NCBI GenBank assembly: GCA_964351655.1
Contig: CAYGPD010000009.1
Span: 19,756 to 83,755 of the forward strand
DNA: 64,000 nucleotides
Source of the DNA: Hirschia sp964351655
GTDB taxonomy: Bacteria > Pseudomonadota > Alphaproteobacteria > Caulobacterales > Hyphomonadaceae
Reading direction: 5' to 3'
Shown here: one piece after another, positions 44,339 to 52,464 of the stretch
How the letters are laid out: each line of letters begins with the position of its first letter
Numbering within the stretch: the first letter of the stretch is position 1
Notes under the pieces: model-generated
What the model saw: the letters and a program-made list of their open reading frames with translations, nothing else
Databases searched by the model: none
What the model was told of the DNA's origin: nothing
Made by a program: the position numbers and the translations under genes

Positions 44339-44570
44339 TCAAACCTCCTACGTTGTGGAGACTAAAGTAAATCACAGAGTTTTATGAGAGTCATCCTATG
44401 ACTGATCAAATATAATTACATGGTTGCTGTGGAGTGGATCTTCGTGTGTTCAGCGAGGGTGTAATTTTCAGAAACTCAGATAGTATATCAGTTCCTGCGA
44501 AGTTATCTTTTAGAACATTTATTTAGCAACGGACCTCTTTGCTATACGTATCTAGAATTTGGATCTTTCA

Positions 44571-44966
44571 ATGACAAAGACGTTCATACTCGACGGAGAA
44601 AATATTACAGACATTAGCTCATTCTACGATGAGATTAATCGAGTTTTTATGTGCGACGAAAATTGGGTGATAGGGAAGAGCTTAGATGCGCTTAATGATT
44701 TGTTTTATGGCGGTTTTGGTGCGATATCGGGGCGTGAAAATGTAAAGATAATCTGGCGAAATATTGATGTAAGCAAGGTGCATTTAGGTGTCGAAGTTAC
44801 GAGAAATTATTACTTAGAAAAACTCAATCACCCGGAGCGTTATAATGTTGAGAAAATCAAGTTAAATCTTGAAAATCTAGGGAATGAAAATTCCGGATCA
44901 ACCTATTTTGACCTGATTATTGAAGTAATGAATGGTCATTGTAATATTCATTTGATTCCTGATTGA
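44571..44966 (+). CDS. Barstar-like ribonuclease inhibitor
   Basis: 131 residues. The barstar pattern is visible: FILDGENITDISSFYDEINRVF, then WVIGKSLDALNDLFYGGFG, the core that in barstar packs against the RNase active site. The remaining C-terminal half holds the variable part. Barstar-family proteins neutralise secreted or intracellular barnase-type RNases. No such RNase is encoded nearby, so it is an orphan immunity or regulatory protein. ATG 44571 has only a weak ribosome-binding site. Confidence 0.85.
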   Translation: MTKTFILDGENITDISSFYDEINRVFMCDENWVIGKSLDALNDLFYGGFGAISGRENVKIIWRNIDVSKVHLGVEVTRNYYLEKLNHPERYNVEKIKLNLENLGNENSGSTYFDLIIEVMNGHCNIHLIPD

Positions 44967-45307
44967 TGTGCTTGGAGTATGCGTCCATGAGCCGTACCAA
45001 ACGGATAGAGATTTGAACTTGTAGTGTGTGAAGAGCGGACAATATGAAGAAATAAGTATTGAATTATTCAGACAGCAAAAACACCGTGAATTCCACTTCA
45101 TCACCGGTAGAGAGAATTAGTGAAATTGAAGCTGCATGTCGCCTTTTTGATACCCGATTTGAAGCGCTAGCCAATCAGGGAAGAGGAAACTTGGAGATTG
45201 CTTCTCGTAAACGAAAGTAATCTTTGTTAAAGGAAGAGATCGTGAGGCTGAAGGACAAATTGTTTCCTGATTTTATCGCCTAATTGGTGAAAAATAAATT
45301 TGGCGTT
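44967..45307. other. 341-bp region after the barstar gene, with a broken short frame
   Basis: The plus strand from 45059 (TTG) or 45086 (GTG) to TAA at 45218-45220 can encode a short peptide including RISEIEAACRLFDTRFEALA. The same frame continues beyond the stop as SLLKEEIVRLKDKLFPDFIA to TAA at 45281-45283. The continuation has the L-K-x-x-I-x-x-L-K-D pattern of DUF465-like coiled coils. This may be a decayed short gene. No clear Shine-Dalgarno is present. Confidence 0.35.
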
Positions 45308-46027
45308 TTAAGAGATATTGCTAATTTTCGCCTTACGTCGCATTTTTGTGGCGTACATAGCTTCGTCTGCGCGTGCTATTTGTATCTCCGCTGTTTCATC
45401 ATGCTCCAATGAGGTTACACCAAAGGACGCATCTATACGTATGTCTTTGCCTTCATATACAATGGTAATTTCTTTTATAGCTTCAGCAAGTTGAGATGCT
45501 TTTTCTCGTGCTTGAGTTGGCGAAACACTTGTGAGGACGGCGATGAATTCGTCTCCACCTAACCTGCCGAGCAAATCAGATTCTCGAGTTTGCTGGACAA
45601 GCACATCGGCTACAGCAAGTAGGATTTTGTCTCCTGCAGAGTGGCCATAGGTGTCGTTTATGGCTTTGAAACCATCCAAATCAAAATATATGATGCTTGC
45701 ATCTAACCCATAACGTCTTGAAAAGGCGACAAGTCTAGAAAGTTCCCGTACGAAAGCGCGGCGATTGAATAGCGGCACAAGCGCATCATGGTCTGCCATG
45801 CTTTCAGCGGTTTCCAGCGATTTTAACAGGGCATTGTTTTTGTTGCGAAGTTCCGTTATTTCACCCGTCATTGCGGCTATGGCAGCTTGAACTGCTGGCG
45901 TTAGTTCAGGTTCGGATATACCAAAAAGCTCGGACGCCTTTTCAACGCCGATTTCACCGTTTTCGTCTATATAGCGAGTATTTCCGTCTTCAGAACGCCT
46001 CGCTGAGAAGATTGAGAGAAATTTCAT
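45308..46027 (-). CDS. Diguanylate cyclase, single GGDEF domain
   Basis: 239 residues. A short N-terminal region with a coiled coil (about 55-75; TGEITELRNKNNALLKSLE) is followed by a GGDEF domain: DHDALVPLFNRRAFVREL, FDLDGFKAINDTYGH, and the active site GGDEF (about residue 156) preceded five residues earlier by RESD, the inhibitory I-site RxxD. It should make cyclic di-GMP and be product-inhibited. No sensor domain or EAL is attached. Cytoplasmic. Confidence 0.93.
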   Translation of the reverse strand: MKFLSIFSARRSEDGNTRYIDENGEIGVEKASELFGISEPELTPAVQAAIAAMTGEITELRNKNNALLKSLETAESMADHDALVPLFNRRAFVRELSRLVAFSRRYGLDASIIYFDLDGFKAINDTYGHSAGDKILLAVADVLVQQTRESDLLGRLGGDEFIAVLTSVSPTQAREKASQLAEAIKEITIVYEGKDIRIDASFGVTSLEHDETAEIQIARADEAMYATKMRRKAKISNIS

Positions 46028-46315
46028 AGCCTGTCCATAAATCTCATTATGGTTAATTAATACCCGTTCACAGTTAGCGAGCCGTTAACAAGATATCTTG
46101 AAAATTAATCTTTTGCTAATACTCTCGCCTATGAGGGGATTTCTGGGCCTTTGGGGTGCTGCTATCGATTGGTTTTTGTGCTAGTTTCAAGACATTCTGA
46201 TACTGTCTCTTGCCGCAAGGCGATCTATGCATATACTCCCGCGCTTCTTTACGAATGTGCTGTGATAGGGAATAGGTGCATTTTATACATATGAACCCGC
46301 GTGGGAGGCTGTTTC
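46028..46315. other. 288-bp divergent intergenic region
   Basis: Between the diguanylate cyclase gene and purE. It must hold both promoters. An AT-rich stretch (about 46050-46125) lies near the cyclase side. No riboswitch or purine-box pattern was recognised. Confidence 0.4.
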
Positions 46316-46828
46316 ATGTCCAACGAGAATATGTTGTCAAATTCTGATCATCCATTGGTTGGTGTTGTCATGGGCAGCAGATCCGATTGGCCGACGATGA
46401 AATTGGCTTCTGATTTATTAGCACAATTGGGTGTGCCACATGAGACAAAGGTTGTCTCAGCGCATCGGACACCTGATCGATTGGTTGAGTATGCTAAGTC
46501 CGCTAAATCACGGGGACTAAAGGTTATTATCGCGGGTGCGGGCGGCGCAGCGCATTTACCGGGCATGATTGCATCTATGACAATTGTGCCTGTTCTTGGG
46601 GTCCCTGTGAAATCAAAAGCGCTTTCAGGCGTAGATAGTTTGTATTCAATTGTGCAAATGCCAAAGGGGATTCCTGTAGGGACGCTTGCTATTGGTGATG
46701 CAGGTGCTGCAAATGCAGGTTTGCTTGCGGCGGCAATAGTGGCTGGGCATGATAGTGTAGTAGCAGATAAGCTCGAAGCATTTCGTCAAGCACAGACGGA
46801 TTCTGTTGTTGAAACTGTTGAAGATTAA
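46316..46828 (+). CDS. purE: 5-(carboxyamino)imidazole ribonucleotide mutase
   Basis: 170 residues, class I PurE: VGVVMGSRSDWPTMKLASDLL, the active-site VSAHRTPDRL, AGAGGAAHLPGMIAS and the SIVQMPKGIPVGTLAIGDAGAANAGLLAA segment. Converts N5-CAIR to CAIR in purine synthesis. ATG 46316 has GGGAGG upstream. Followed after 27 bp by purK, its partner enzyme. Confidence 0.97.
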   Translation: MSNENMLSNSDHPLVGVVMGSRSDWPTMKLASDLLAQLGVPHETKVVSAHRTPDRLVEYAKSAKSRGLKVIIAGAGGAAHLPGMIASMTIVPVLGVPVKSKALSGVDSLYSIVQMPKGIPVGTLAIGDAGAANAGLLAAAIVAGHDSVVADKLEAFRQAQTDSVVETVED

Positions 46829-46855
46829 GTCAATAAAAAGAGTAGGTTATAGCAG

Positions 46856-47926
46856 GTGAGCAAAGTAGCGCCAGGCGGTGTCGTGGGTATTTTGGGTGGC
46901 GGACAATTGGGACGGATGCTTTCCTTAGCCGCAGCGCGTATGGGACTAGATGTCGTTATTTATAATCCCAACAGAGATAGCTGTGCTGCTCGTGTAAGTG
47001 CTGACGAGGTGCTTGCTGAATATGACGATGAGCGGGCTTTAAGAGAGTTTGCGCGGAAATGCGATGTTGTTACATTTGAATTTGAAAATATTCCGGCGGC
47101 AACTTTAGATATAATTGAAGCGGCTGGTACGTCGGTTTATCCACGTTCCAATGCGCTTGGGTGTTCGCAAGATCGTTTGAAAGAAAAAGAGTTTTTGAAT
47201 TCAATCGATATTAAGCCAGCTCCTTTTTCCCGCATTGATGGACCAGAAGATATTTTGCCTGCTTTGGAGAAATTGGGCGGAAAAGGTGTCTTGAAGGCAC
47301 GCAGTGAAGGATATGACGGTAAAGGGCAGGCAAGACTTGATATGTCGTCAGATCCAATAACTGCTTGGGAAAAAATTGGTAAAGTGCCAGCAGTTCTAGA
47401 AGCATTTATCAGTTTTGAGCGTGAGATTTCGGTGCTTGTGGCACGTGGGAGAGATGGTCAAATCGTGTTGTATGATACACCTGAAAATGATCATGCTGGA
47501 GGAATATTAAAATCTTCTACTTTGCCTGCGAATGTATCTGATGAAACCAAAATGTCTGCGCAAGAGATGGGCCGGAAACTTGCGCAATCACTTGATTATG
47601 TTGGTGTATTAGCGCTTGAATTGTTTGTGCTTCCTGATGGTTCACTTCTTGCAAATGAGTTTGCTCCGCGTGTTCATAATACAGGGCATTGGACTGAAGA
47701 TGCATGCCTCGTTGGCCAGTTTGAGCAACATATGCGGGCAGTATGCGGATGGCCTTTAGGGGCAACAGATCGTTTTGTTGATATTCGTATGGATAATCTT
47801 CTTGGAGATAGCGATGTTTCAACCTGGGAAGCGCGTGCGCAGCTTGGTGAGGCACCGAGGATATATGCTAAACGGGGCGGTGGTGAAGGTCGCAAATTAG
47901 GGCACTCAAACAAGATTTTAAATTAG
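46856..47926 (+). CDS. purK: 5-(carboxyamino)imidazole ribonucleotide synthase
   Basis: 356 residues, ATP-grasp PurK: GILGGGQLGRMLSLAAARMG at the start, FEFENIP, KARSEGYDGKGQ, EISVLVARGRDG and the ATP-binding LFVLPDGSLLANEFAPRVHNTGHWTEDA. Makes N5-CAIR from AIR, ATP and bicarbonate. Starts at GTG 46856. Operon with purE. Confidence 0.97.
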   Translation: MSKVAPGGVVGILGGGQLGRMLSLAAARMGLDVVIYNPNRDSCAARVSADEVLAEYDDERALREFARKCDVVTFEFENIPAATLDIIEAAGTSVYPRSNALGCSQDRLKEKEFLNSIDIKPAPFSRIDGPEDILPALEKLGGKGVLKARSEGYDGKGQARLDMSSDPITAWEKIGKVPAVLEAFISFEREISVLVARGRDGQIVLYDTPENDHAGGILKSSTLPANVSDETKMSAQEMGRKLAQSLDYVGVLALELFVLPDGSLLANEFAPRVHNTGHWTEDACLVGQFEQHMRAVCGWPLGATDRFVDIRMDNLLGDSDVSTWEARAQLGEAPRIYAKRGGGEGRKLGHSNKILN

Positions 47927-48043
47927 TCTGCTATCGGTCTGGAGACCGCCTGCTTGTTGTCTGACAAGGGGAAGCTGGAGTTGTGCTTACTGGTGTGAGT
48001 GGGTGCTGAATGGCGGGTGAGGGATAGGTTGAGGTTGTGAGGT

Positions 48044-48577
48044 CTATGCTTGTGCCTGCTTATACATATAGGTGGTGGCATCGTAGCGTTCTGTAATCGG
48101 ATCTCTTGCAAAATTTGGTATCTCACCTGCGTGATTAAATCCTAGAGAAACATATAGTTTCTCTGCATGGCTGCCTTTGGCGGTGTCGAGTGTGATGAGG
48201 GGTCTTTTTAAACTAATCGCTTTTTGTTCAAGTGTCGTCATGAGTTGCCTAGCGATGCCGCGACGCTGAAAATCAGGATGCACGAGCAATTTTGAGACTT
48301 CGCTACGGTGAGATTGATTGGGCGGCATAGAATGATCGAGTTGAACTGTGCCGATAATATTTTCGTCGATAAATGCAGCAAATAAAACACGATTACTTTC
48401 GACCAACGCTGGGCGCACTTTTTGGGTCCAATAGTGCATGGCATCTTCAAGTGAAAAGGGAAGGATAAAATTCACACTGGCACCTGCATGGACGCATGCA
48501 CGAAGAATTTCACTTAGACGGACTAGGTAGTGATCCAATTGATCGAGAGAAAGCTCGCGAATTTCCAAATGGCTCAT
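48044..48577 (-). CDS. GNAT-family N-acetyltransferase
   Basis: 177 residues. The acetyl-CoA loop HPDFQRRGIARQLMTTLEQKA lies near residue 110, and GFNHAGEI and YKQ-ending regions follow. Only nine bases separate it from the upstream XRE-cupin gene, so the two are probably one transcript and the acetyltransferase may be involved in the pathway that the regulator controls. Confidence 0.86.
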   Translation of the reverse strand: MSHLEIRELSLDQLDHYLVRLSEILRACVHAGASVNFILPFSLEDAMHYWTQKVRPALVESNRVLFAAFIDENIIGTVQLDHSMPPNQSHRSEVSKLLVHPDFQRRGIARQLMTTLEQKAISLKRPLITLDTAKGSHAEKLYVSLGFNHAGEIPNFARDPITERYDATTYMYKQAQA

Positions 48578-48586
48578 GTGAGATCC

Positions 48587-49165
48587 TTAAAGAATAAAAA
48601 GATGATACTGAACTGGAGTTGTGCCTGTGTTTTCAAAGGTCGATGAACCTTGAAGCAGATAGCGAAGGCAATCTCCTGCTTCCAAATTGTATACGCTTGC
48701 GTCGAGAGTCATACGTAAAGATCCACTATGCAAAACGAGGTGGTGTTCCATATTCAGGCGGAAAGGCTTTTCATATGAAATACATGTTTGAGGAGCTAGT
48801 TCGCCCTTCAATACTTCGCCGGACAGGTGGCTATTGGGAGGTGATACTGACTTACGAATATAGCCTGTTTTTTCATCATGCCAGATTTGTTGATCGCATG
48901 CCTTCACAAGAGGATCAAACTGGGTTTCGACCATTGCCATGAGACGTGACATGGATAGTCCGTATGCGCTGCATAGTTTGCCAAGAACATGTGTGGTGGG
49001 GCTAACTTCACCCTTTTCTAATCGTGAAAGTGTGCCACGGCTAATGTCACTCGCTTCGGCGAGTTGATCGAGTGAATATTGGTGTTCTTGGCGTAAACTT
49101 TTTAACCGATGGGCTAGCAATGCATCGTTAAACTGAGTATCCGCGGGCAAATTTGATTTTTCCAT
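48587..49165 (-). CDS. XRE-cupin transcriptional regulator
   Basis: 192 residues. An HTH_3 domain (about residues 13-75; RLKSLRQEHQYSLDQLAEASDISRGTLSRLEKGEVSPTTHVLGKL) is followed by a cupin_2 ligand-binding domain (about 115-190; MEHHLVLHSGSLRMTLDASVYNLEAGDCLRYL). This architecture typically senses a small amino-acid-like effector and controls its neighbour, here the GNAT gene. Confidence 0.9.
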   Translation of the reverse strand: MEKSNLPADTQFNDALLAHRLKSLRQEHQYSLDQLAEASDISRGTLSRLEKGEVSPTTHVLGKLCSAYGLSMSRLMAMVETQFDPLVKACDQQIWHDEKTGYIRKSVSPPNSHLSGEVLKGELAPQTCISYEKPFRLNMEHHLVLHSGSLRMTLDASVYNLEAGDCLRYLLQGSSTFENTGTTPVQYHLFIL

Positions 49166-49222
49166 ATCTGGGAAATATTCCCAGATATGATCGTAGTCAA
49201 GTGAATTGAATGAATTTGATTT

Positions 49223-49909
49223 TTAACGACCAAGCGGCCCAGATTTTGGAATGAATTTTAAGAGATCAAGTGGATCGGGGAGTTTGTCAGTGAAGGTTTT
49301 GACCTGAGCTTTGGCTTTTTCAAATTGCATCACATTTTGGATACGGTCGTTTAAATAGTCCCATGTGCTCTCATCTTCATCTGCATCGGATGCGAGCCAA
49401 TGCGAGATTGTAGAAGTTATAACACCAGAGAGGACAAGGCGTTTGGAATACCAGCTGGCATCAGTAGATTGATCGCCCAATGCAGACCAAATTGTATCAG
49501 CTGCATTCCAGATGATTTTGGGACCAAGTCCAGCACGCCAAGGAGCGGCAAGCGCATAGGATGCACGGCGTGCCGCTTCTTTATGTGCGAACAGATATTC
49601 AATGCGTGTACGGACGCCTAAAGCGATACGTTGACGGATTTTCAAATCGCTAAGGTCTGCGCTTTTTAAGATTTGCTCGGTGTGTTTATCTGCGCGGTCG
49701 CCCCATTCAAGTAGAAGTGAAGATACGCCATCAGGCGCTGCGAGTTGAATGTCACCTTTACTTATATCCAGACGTTTCGCTGTATTGCGCAGGGTTTCTT
49801 CATTCCAACCATCAAAGACGCTATCTTCTATAACACCATCTAGTAATTTACTTAGAATCTTCCGAGAATGAGGAATATCAGTCGATTCAGTCGATTTTTC
49901 AGCGTTCAT
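49223..49909 (-). CDS. COQ9-family protein divergent from rpsU
   Basis: 228 residues. A TetR-like helical start (RKILSKLLDGVIEDSVFDGWNEETLRNTAKRLDISKGDIQLAAPDGV) precedes the conserved COQ9 lipid-binding region (AAPWRAGLGPKIIWNAADTIWSALGDQSTDASWYSKRLVLSGVITSTISHWLAS). COQ9 proteins help deliver intermediates to COQ7 in ubiquinone synthesis. The family profile is literally called the RpsU-divergently transcribed protein, and rpsU is indeed divergent here. Confidence 0.92.
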   Translation of the reverse strand: MNAEKSTESTDIPHSRKILSKLLDGVIEDSVFDGWNEETLRNTAKRLDISKGDIQLAAPDGVSSLLLEWGDRADKHTEQILKSADLSDLKIRQRIALGVRTRIEYLFAHKEAARRASYALAAPWRAGLGPKIIWNAADTIWSALGDQSTDASWYSKRLVLSGVITSTISHWLASDADEDESTWDYLNDRIQNVMQFEKAKAQVKTFTDKLPDPLDLLKFIPKSGPLGR

Positions 49910-50073
49910 AGTGTAGACTCTCGTTAAGAAGAGGTAGGCAGGCGCAATTCTTTGTGCTAAACGCCCACCTTCGGGCTGTCTAAGCCCAATCAGTTTAGCA
50001 AAGTTTGATGCGTTTGACGCCCCCTAATCGGCGCGACATATGTGTTATTTGGAAATAATCGGGAGATTGAACC

Positions 50074-50286
50074 ATCGTTCAGATCGTCGTCCGCGACAAC
50101 AATGTCGATCAGGCATTGAAAGCGCTAAAAAAGAAAATGCAACGTGAAGGCCTTTTTCGTGAAATGAAAAGCCGGAACCACTTTGAAAAACCTTCCGAGA
50201 AAAAAGCTCGTGAAAAAGCTGAAGCTGTACGTCGTGCACGCAAGCTTGCTCGCAAACGCGCTCAGCGTGAAGGTCTTATCAAGTAA
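50074..50286 (+). CDS. rpsU: 30S ribosomal protein S21 with apparent ATC start
   Basis: 70 residues. From codon 2 the sequence is VQIVVRDNNVDQALKALKKK and continues to the basic RRARKLARKRAQREGLIK end, unmistakably S21. The family start is M-V-Q-I, and the first codon here is ATC. An in-frame TGA lies two codons upstream (50068-50070), and the first internal ATG is at codon 22, so no ATG, GTG or TTG start is available. GGGAG (50061-50065) is placed eight bases before the ATC, ideal for initiation there. It is either a true rare AUC start or a single-base error (ATG to ATC). Confidence 0.93.
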   Translation: MVQIVVRDNNVDQALKALKKKMQREGLFREMKSRNHFEKPSEKKAREKAEAVRRARKLARKRAQREGLIK

Positions 50287-50395
50287 GAATGAAGCGCGCT
50301 TGAAATGGCAGGCTACGGATTTATCCTGAGCAAAGCCATTTTGCAGCTTTCACTTTGTATTTGATCTTCACAGGTCGACCTTCAAAGTTGCATAT

Positions 50396-50427
50396 AGCCG
50401 CTCGGTTTATCCCGCAGCGGCTTTTTG
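50396..50427 (+). terminator. Rho-independent terminator of rpsU
   Basis: AGCCGCT (50396-50402) pairs with AGCGGCT (50416-50422), extended by CGG/CCG inside, and a T-run follows. Confidence 0.85.
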
Positions 50428-50442
50428 TTGTTTGGAGATATT

Positions 50443-51000
50443 ATGCCAGTTTCATCGCAATCAGCTCTCATTGTTTTGGATGTTCAAAAAGCAATTGATC
50501 TTCCCTATTGGGGAGAGCGTAATAATCTCGATGCAGAAACGAATATGCACCGCATATTGGAGGTGTGGCGCAAGACTAGGCTTCCTGTCTTTCATATTCA
50601 GCATAATTCAAGCGGTCTTGAATCTGGTTACAACCCTACGCGCGAGTCACATGCGTTTAAAGACGAAGTTGTTCCAATTGCTGGGGAGGTGGTTATTGGG
50701 AAAACAGTTCACAGTGCGTTTGTGGGAACTGATCTTGAAAACTTGCTGCTTCAAAAGGGTATAGATCAACTGTTCCTGTTTGGTGTGAAGACGAACAATT
50801 CTATTGAGACCACTGTACGCCACGGCTCAAATTTGGGCTTTGAAATTGTATTGATCGAAGATGCTTGCTTTACGCACAATCAAGTCGACTGGAATAGGCG
50901 CGAATGGTCTGCGTCAGACATTCATGCGATAAGTTTATCCAACCTAGAGGGTGAATATTGCAAGATCACGACAACTGATCAGTTTCTTCAAGATATGTGA
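50443..51000 (+). CDS. Isochorismatase-family hydrolase with Ser at the Cys position
   Basis: 185 residues. The fold is clear: ALIVLDVQKAID (catalytic Asp), VFHIQHNS, EVVIGKTVHSAFVGTDLE (catalytic Lys) and the segment GVKTNNSIETT. In cysteine hydrolases such as nicotinamidase this segment is T-N-x-C-V-x-x-T; here the nucleophile position is Ser. True isochorismatases also lack the Cys, so an amidase activity is doubtful. ATG 50443 has GGAGATATT upstream. Followed one base later by the convergent permease gene. Confidence 0.85.
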   Translation: MPVSSQSALIVLDVQKAIDLPYWGERNNLDAETNMHRILEVWRKTRLPVFHIQHNSSGLESGYNPTRESHAFKDEVVPIAGEVVIGKTVHSAFVGTDLENLLLQKGIDQLFLFGVKTNNSIETTVRHGSNLGFEIVLIEDACFTHNQVDWNRREWSASDIHAISLSNLEGEYCKITTTDQFLQDM

Positions 51001-52464
51001 TTAGGCTGATGTCTTAGCTTTCTTCTTTTTCAGGAAGTTTTTAATATCTTTCATACCTGTCCCGTTGACGGCACCGGCTCGATAGACGCGAACAGAGCAC
51101 CAGAGCGCAATAGATGTGGCGATCAACATAACCGTAAGATGTCCAATGATTTCCAATAAAGGGGGATCAAGAGGCGCACGCAAAATCATCAGGAAAGGTG
51201 TAAGGAATGGCACCCAACTCATCATAAAGACGAAGCCAGACGAAGGGTCTTGTAGGGCCATGATGACAATAAATAGAGGCGTGGTGAGTAATAAGATTAG
51301 CGGTGTAGCGAGCGCTTGAGCTTCTTGTATGGTATCACACAGTGCGCCCATCGCTAGAAAGACAGCGCCATACATAAGGTAGCCAGCCAAAAATCCCGTG
51401 AAAGCTGGAACAATGAGTTTGGGGTCGAGTGCGGCGCGTGCAAATTCCCACGCAGCAGGGCTAAGAGCTTGGTCCACATTTAAACCTGCCCAAAGCGCCA
51501 TTAACATCCACGAACCAAGGAGAGTGGCGGAAAGCATCAAGACCCCCAAAAGCTTGCCAGCGAGAAGGTCTGTGACGCTGACACTGGTGAGGAGGCTATC
51601 AAATATTTTGTTTGAACGTTCTTCAATTGTGCCGGTCAGCAAGAAATTGACTACTGAAAATATTAGCAACCACAATGAGATGGCGATGATTGTCGCGGCA
51701 ACAAATGGAGCGCGGTCTGTGAGCGTGACCTCGCTGCTTTGGTTATTGTTTATTTCATTTGCGCCAGGTTTGCGTACAAAAACAGATGGAATGTTTGCTT
51801 CAGCTTCTCGAATTTGGGTGCCGGTGACGCCAACATCAGAGAAAAGTTTAAATCGAGAGACATATTTGAGTGCGCCTGTTGTGGCTTGGCGAAGCTCTGA
51901 GTTGACGATATCGGAGGAGATATAATCGACACTTGATATATCGCCGACCTGATCGCGATTGACGATAATTGCCGCAAACAAAGTTTGCTTACCTTGAGGT
52001 CCATCAAAGGTTTGTCCTGATGAGAGTAAGGTTTCCACGTGTTCTATCGATTTATCTTTAAGTTCAATTTGATGAAAAGTAATTGGTGCAGCATCAAGGT
52101 GGAAAGGCAGATTGGCGGCTTCGAGTGCTTGTGTTGGCGGCGCACCTTCGGCGTATGCTTTTTCATATGCGCTGATGATTGTACGTTTTTCTGCGGGAGA
52201 AGAAGACGAGAGTGCCTGACGCAATGCAACTAACGTATCTGCATTCTGCCAGCTTTCAAATTGCCATTTGAGCGCGTCCTTCACATTGGATTGGCTATCA
52301 ATCACAGTATAATATCGAGCGGGCTGAGATTTCATGATCATGCCAGGAACAAGTACACCGACGGCAAGACCGATAGGGGTGAGAAGCAAGCCGAGCCAGA
52401 ATCCTAATGCTGAAACATAACCAAGGTATTCACGGCGGGCGACAAGCCAAATCGAGCGGATCAT
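51001..52464 (-). CDS. ABC-2 type exporter permease, NatB-like
   Basis: 487 residues. One membrane helix near the N-terminus (ALGFWLGLLLTPIGLAVGVLV), a large extracytoplasmic domain (about 45-270), then five or six helices (VAATIIAISLWLLIFSVVNFLL, EERSNKIFDSLLTSVS typical of ABC-2/NatB proteins). Partner of the ATPase just upstream: the ATG at 52464 overlaps the ATPase stop as ATGA. A second in-frame ATG at 52470 is possible, but the AAGGA spacing favours 52464. Substrate unknown. Confidence 0.9.
   Translation of the reverse strand: MIRSIWLVARREYLGYVSALGFWLGLLLTPIGLAVGVLVPGMIMKSQPARYYTVIDSQSNVKDALKWQFESWQNADTLVALRQALSSSSPAEKRTIISAYEKAYAEGAPPTQALEAANLPFHLDAAPITFHQIELKDKSIEHVETLLSSGQTFDGPQGKQTLFAAIIVNRDQVGDISSVDYISSDIVNSELRQATTGALKYVSRFKLFSDVGVTGTQIREAEANIPSVFVRKPGANEINNNQSSEVTLTDRAPFVAATIIAISLWLLIFSVVNFLLTGTIEERSNKIFDSLLTSVSVTDLLAGKLLGVLMLSATLLGSWMLMALWAGLNVDQALSPAAWEFARAALDPKLIVPAFTGFLAGYLMYGAVFLAMGALCDTIQEAQALATPLILLLTTPLFIVIMALQDPSSGFVFMMSWVPFLTPFLMILRAPLDPPLLEIIGHLTVMLIATSIALWCSVRVYRAGAVNGTGMKDIKNFLKKKKAKTSA

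Noticed and set aside
45005..45016. T-loop-like GATTTGAACT stretch suggesting a tRNA 3' end on the minus strand
   Set aside because: The flanks do not pair as a T-stem and no acceptor, D or anticodon arm can be built. No tRNA was found anywhere in the window.
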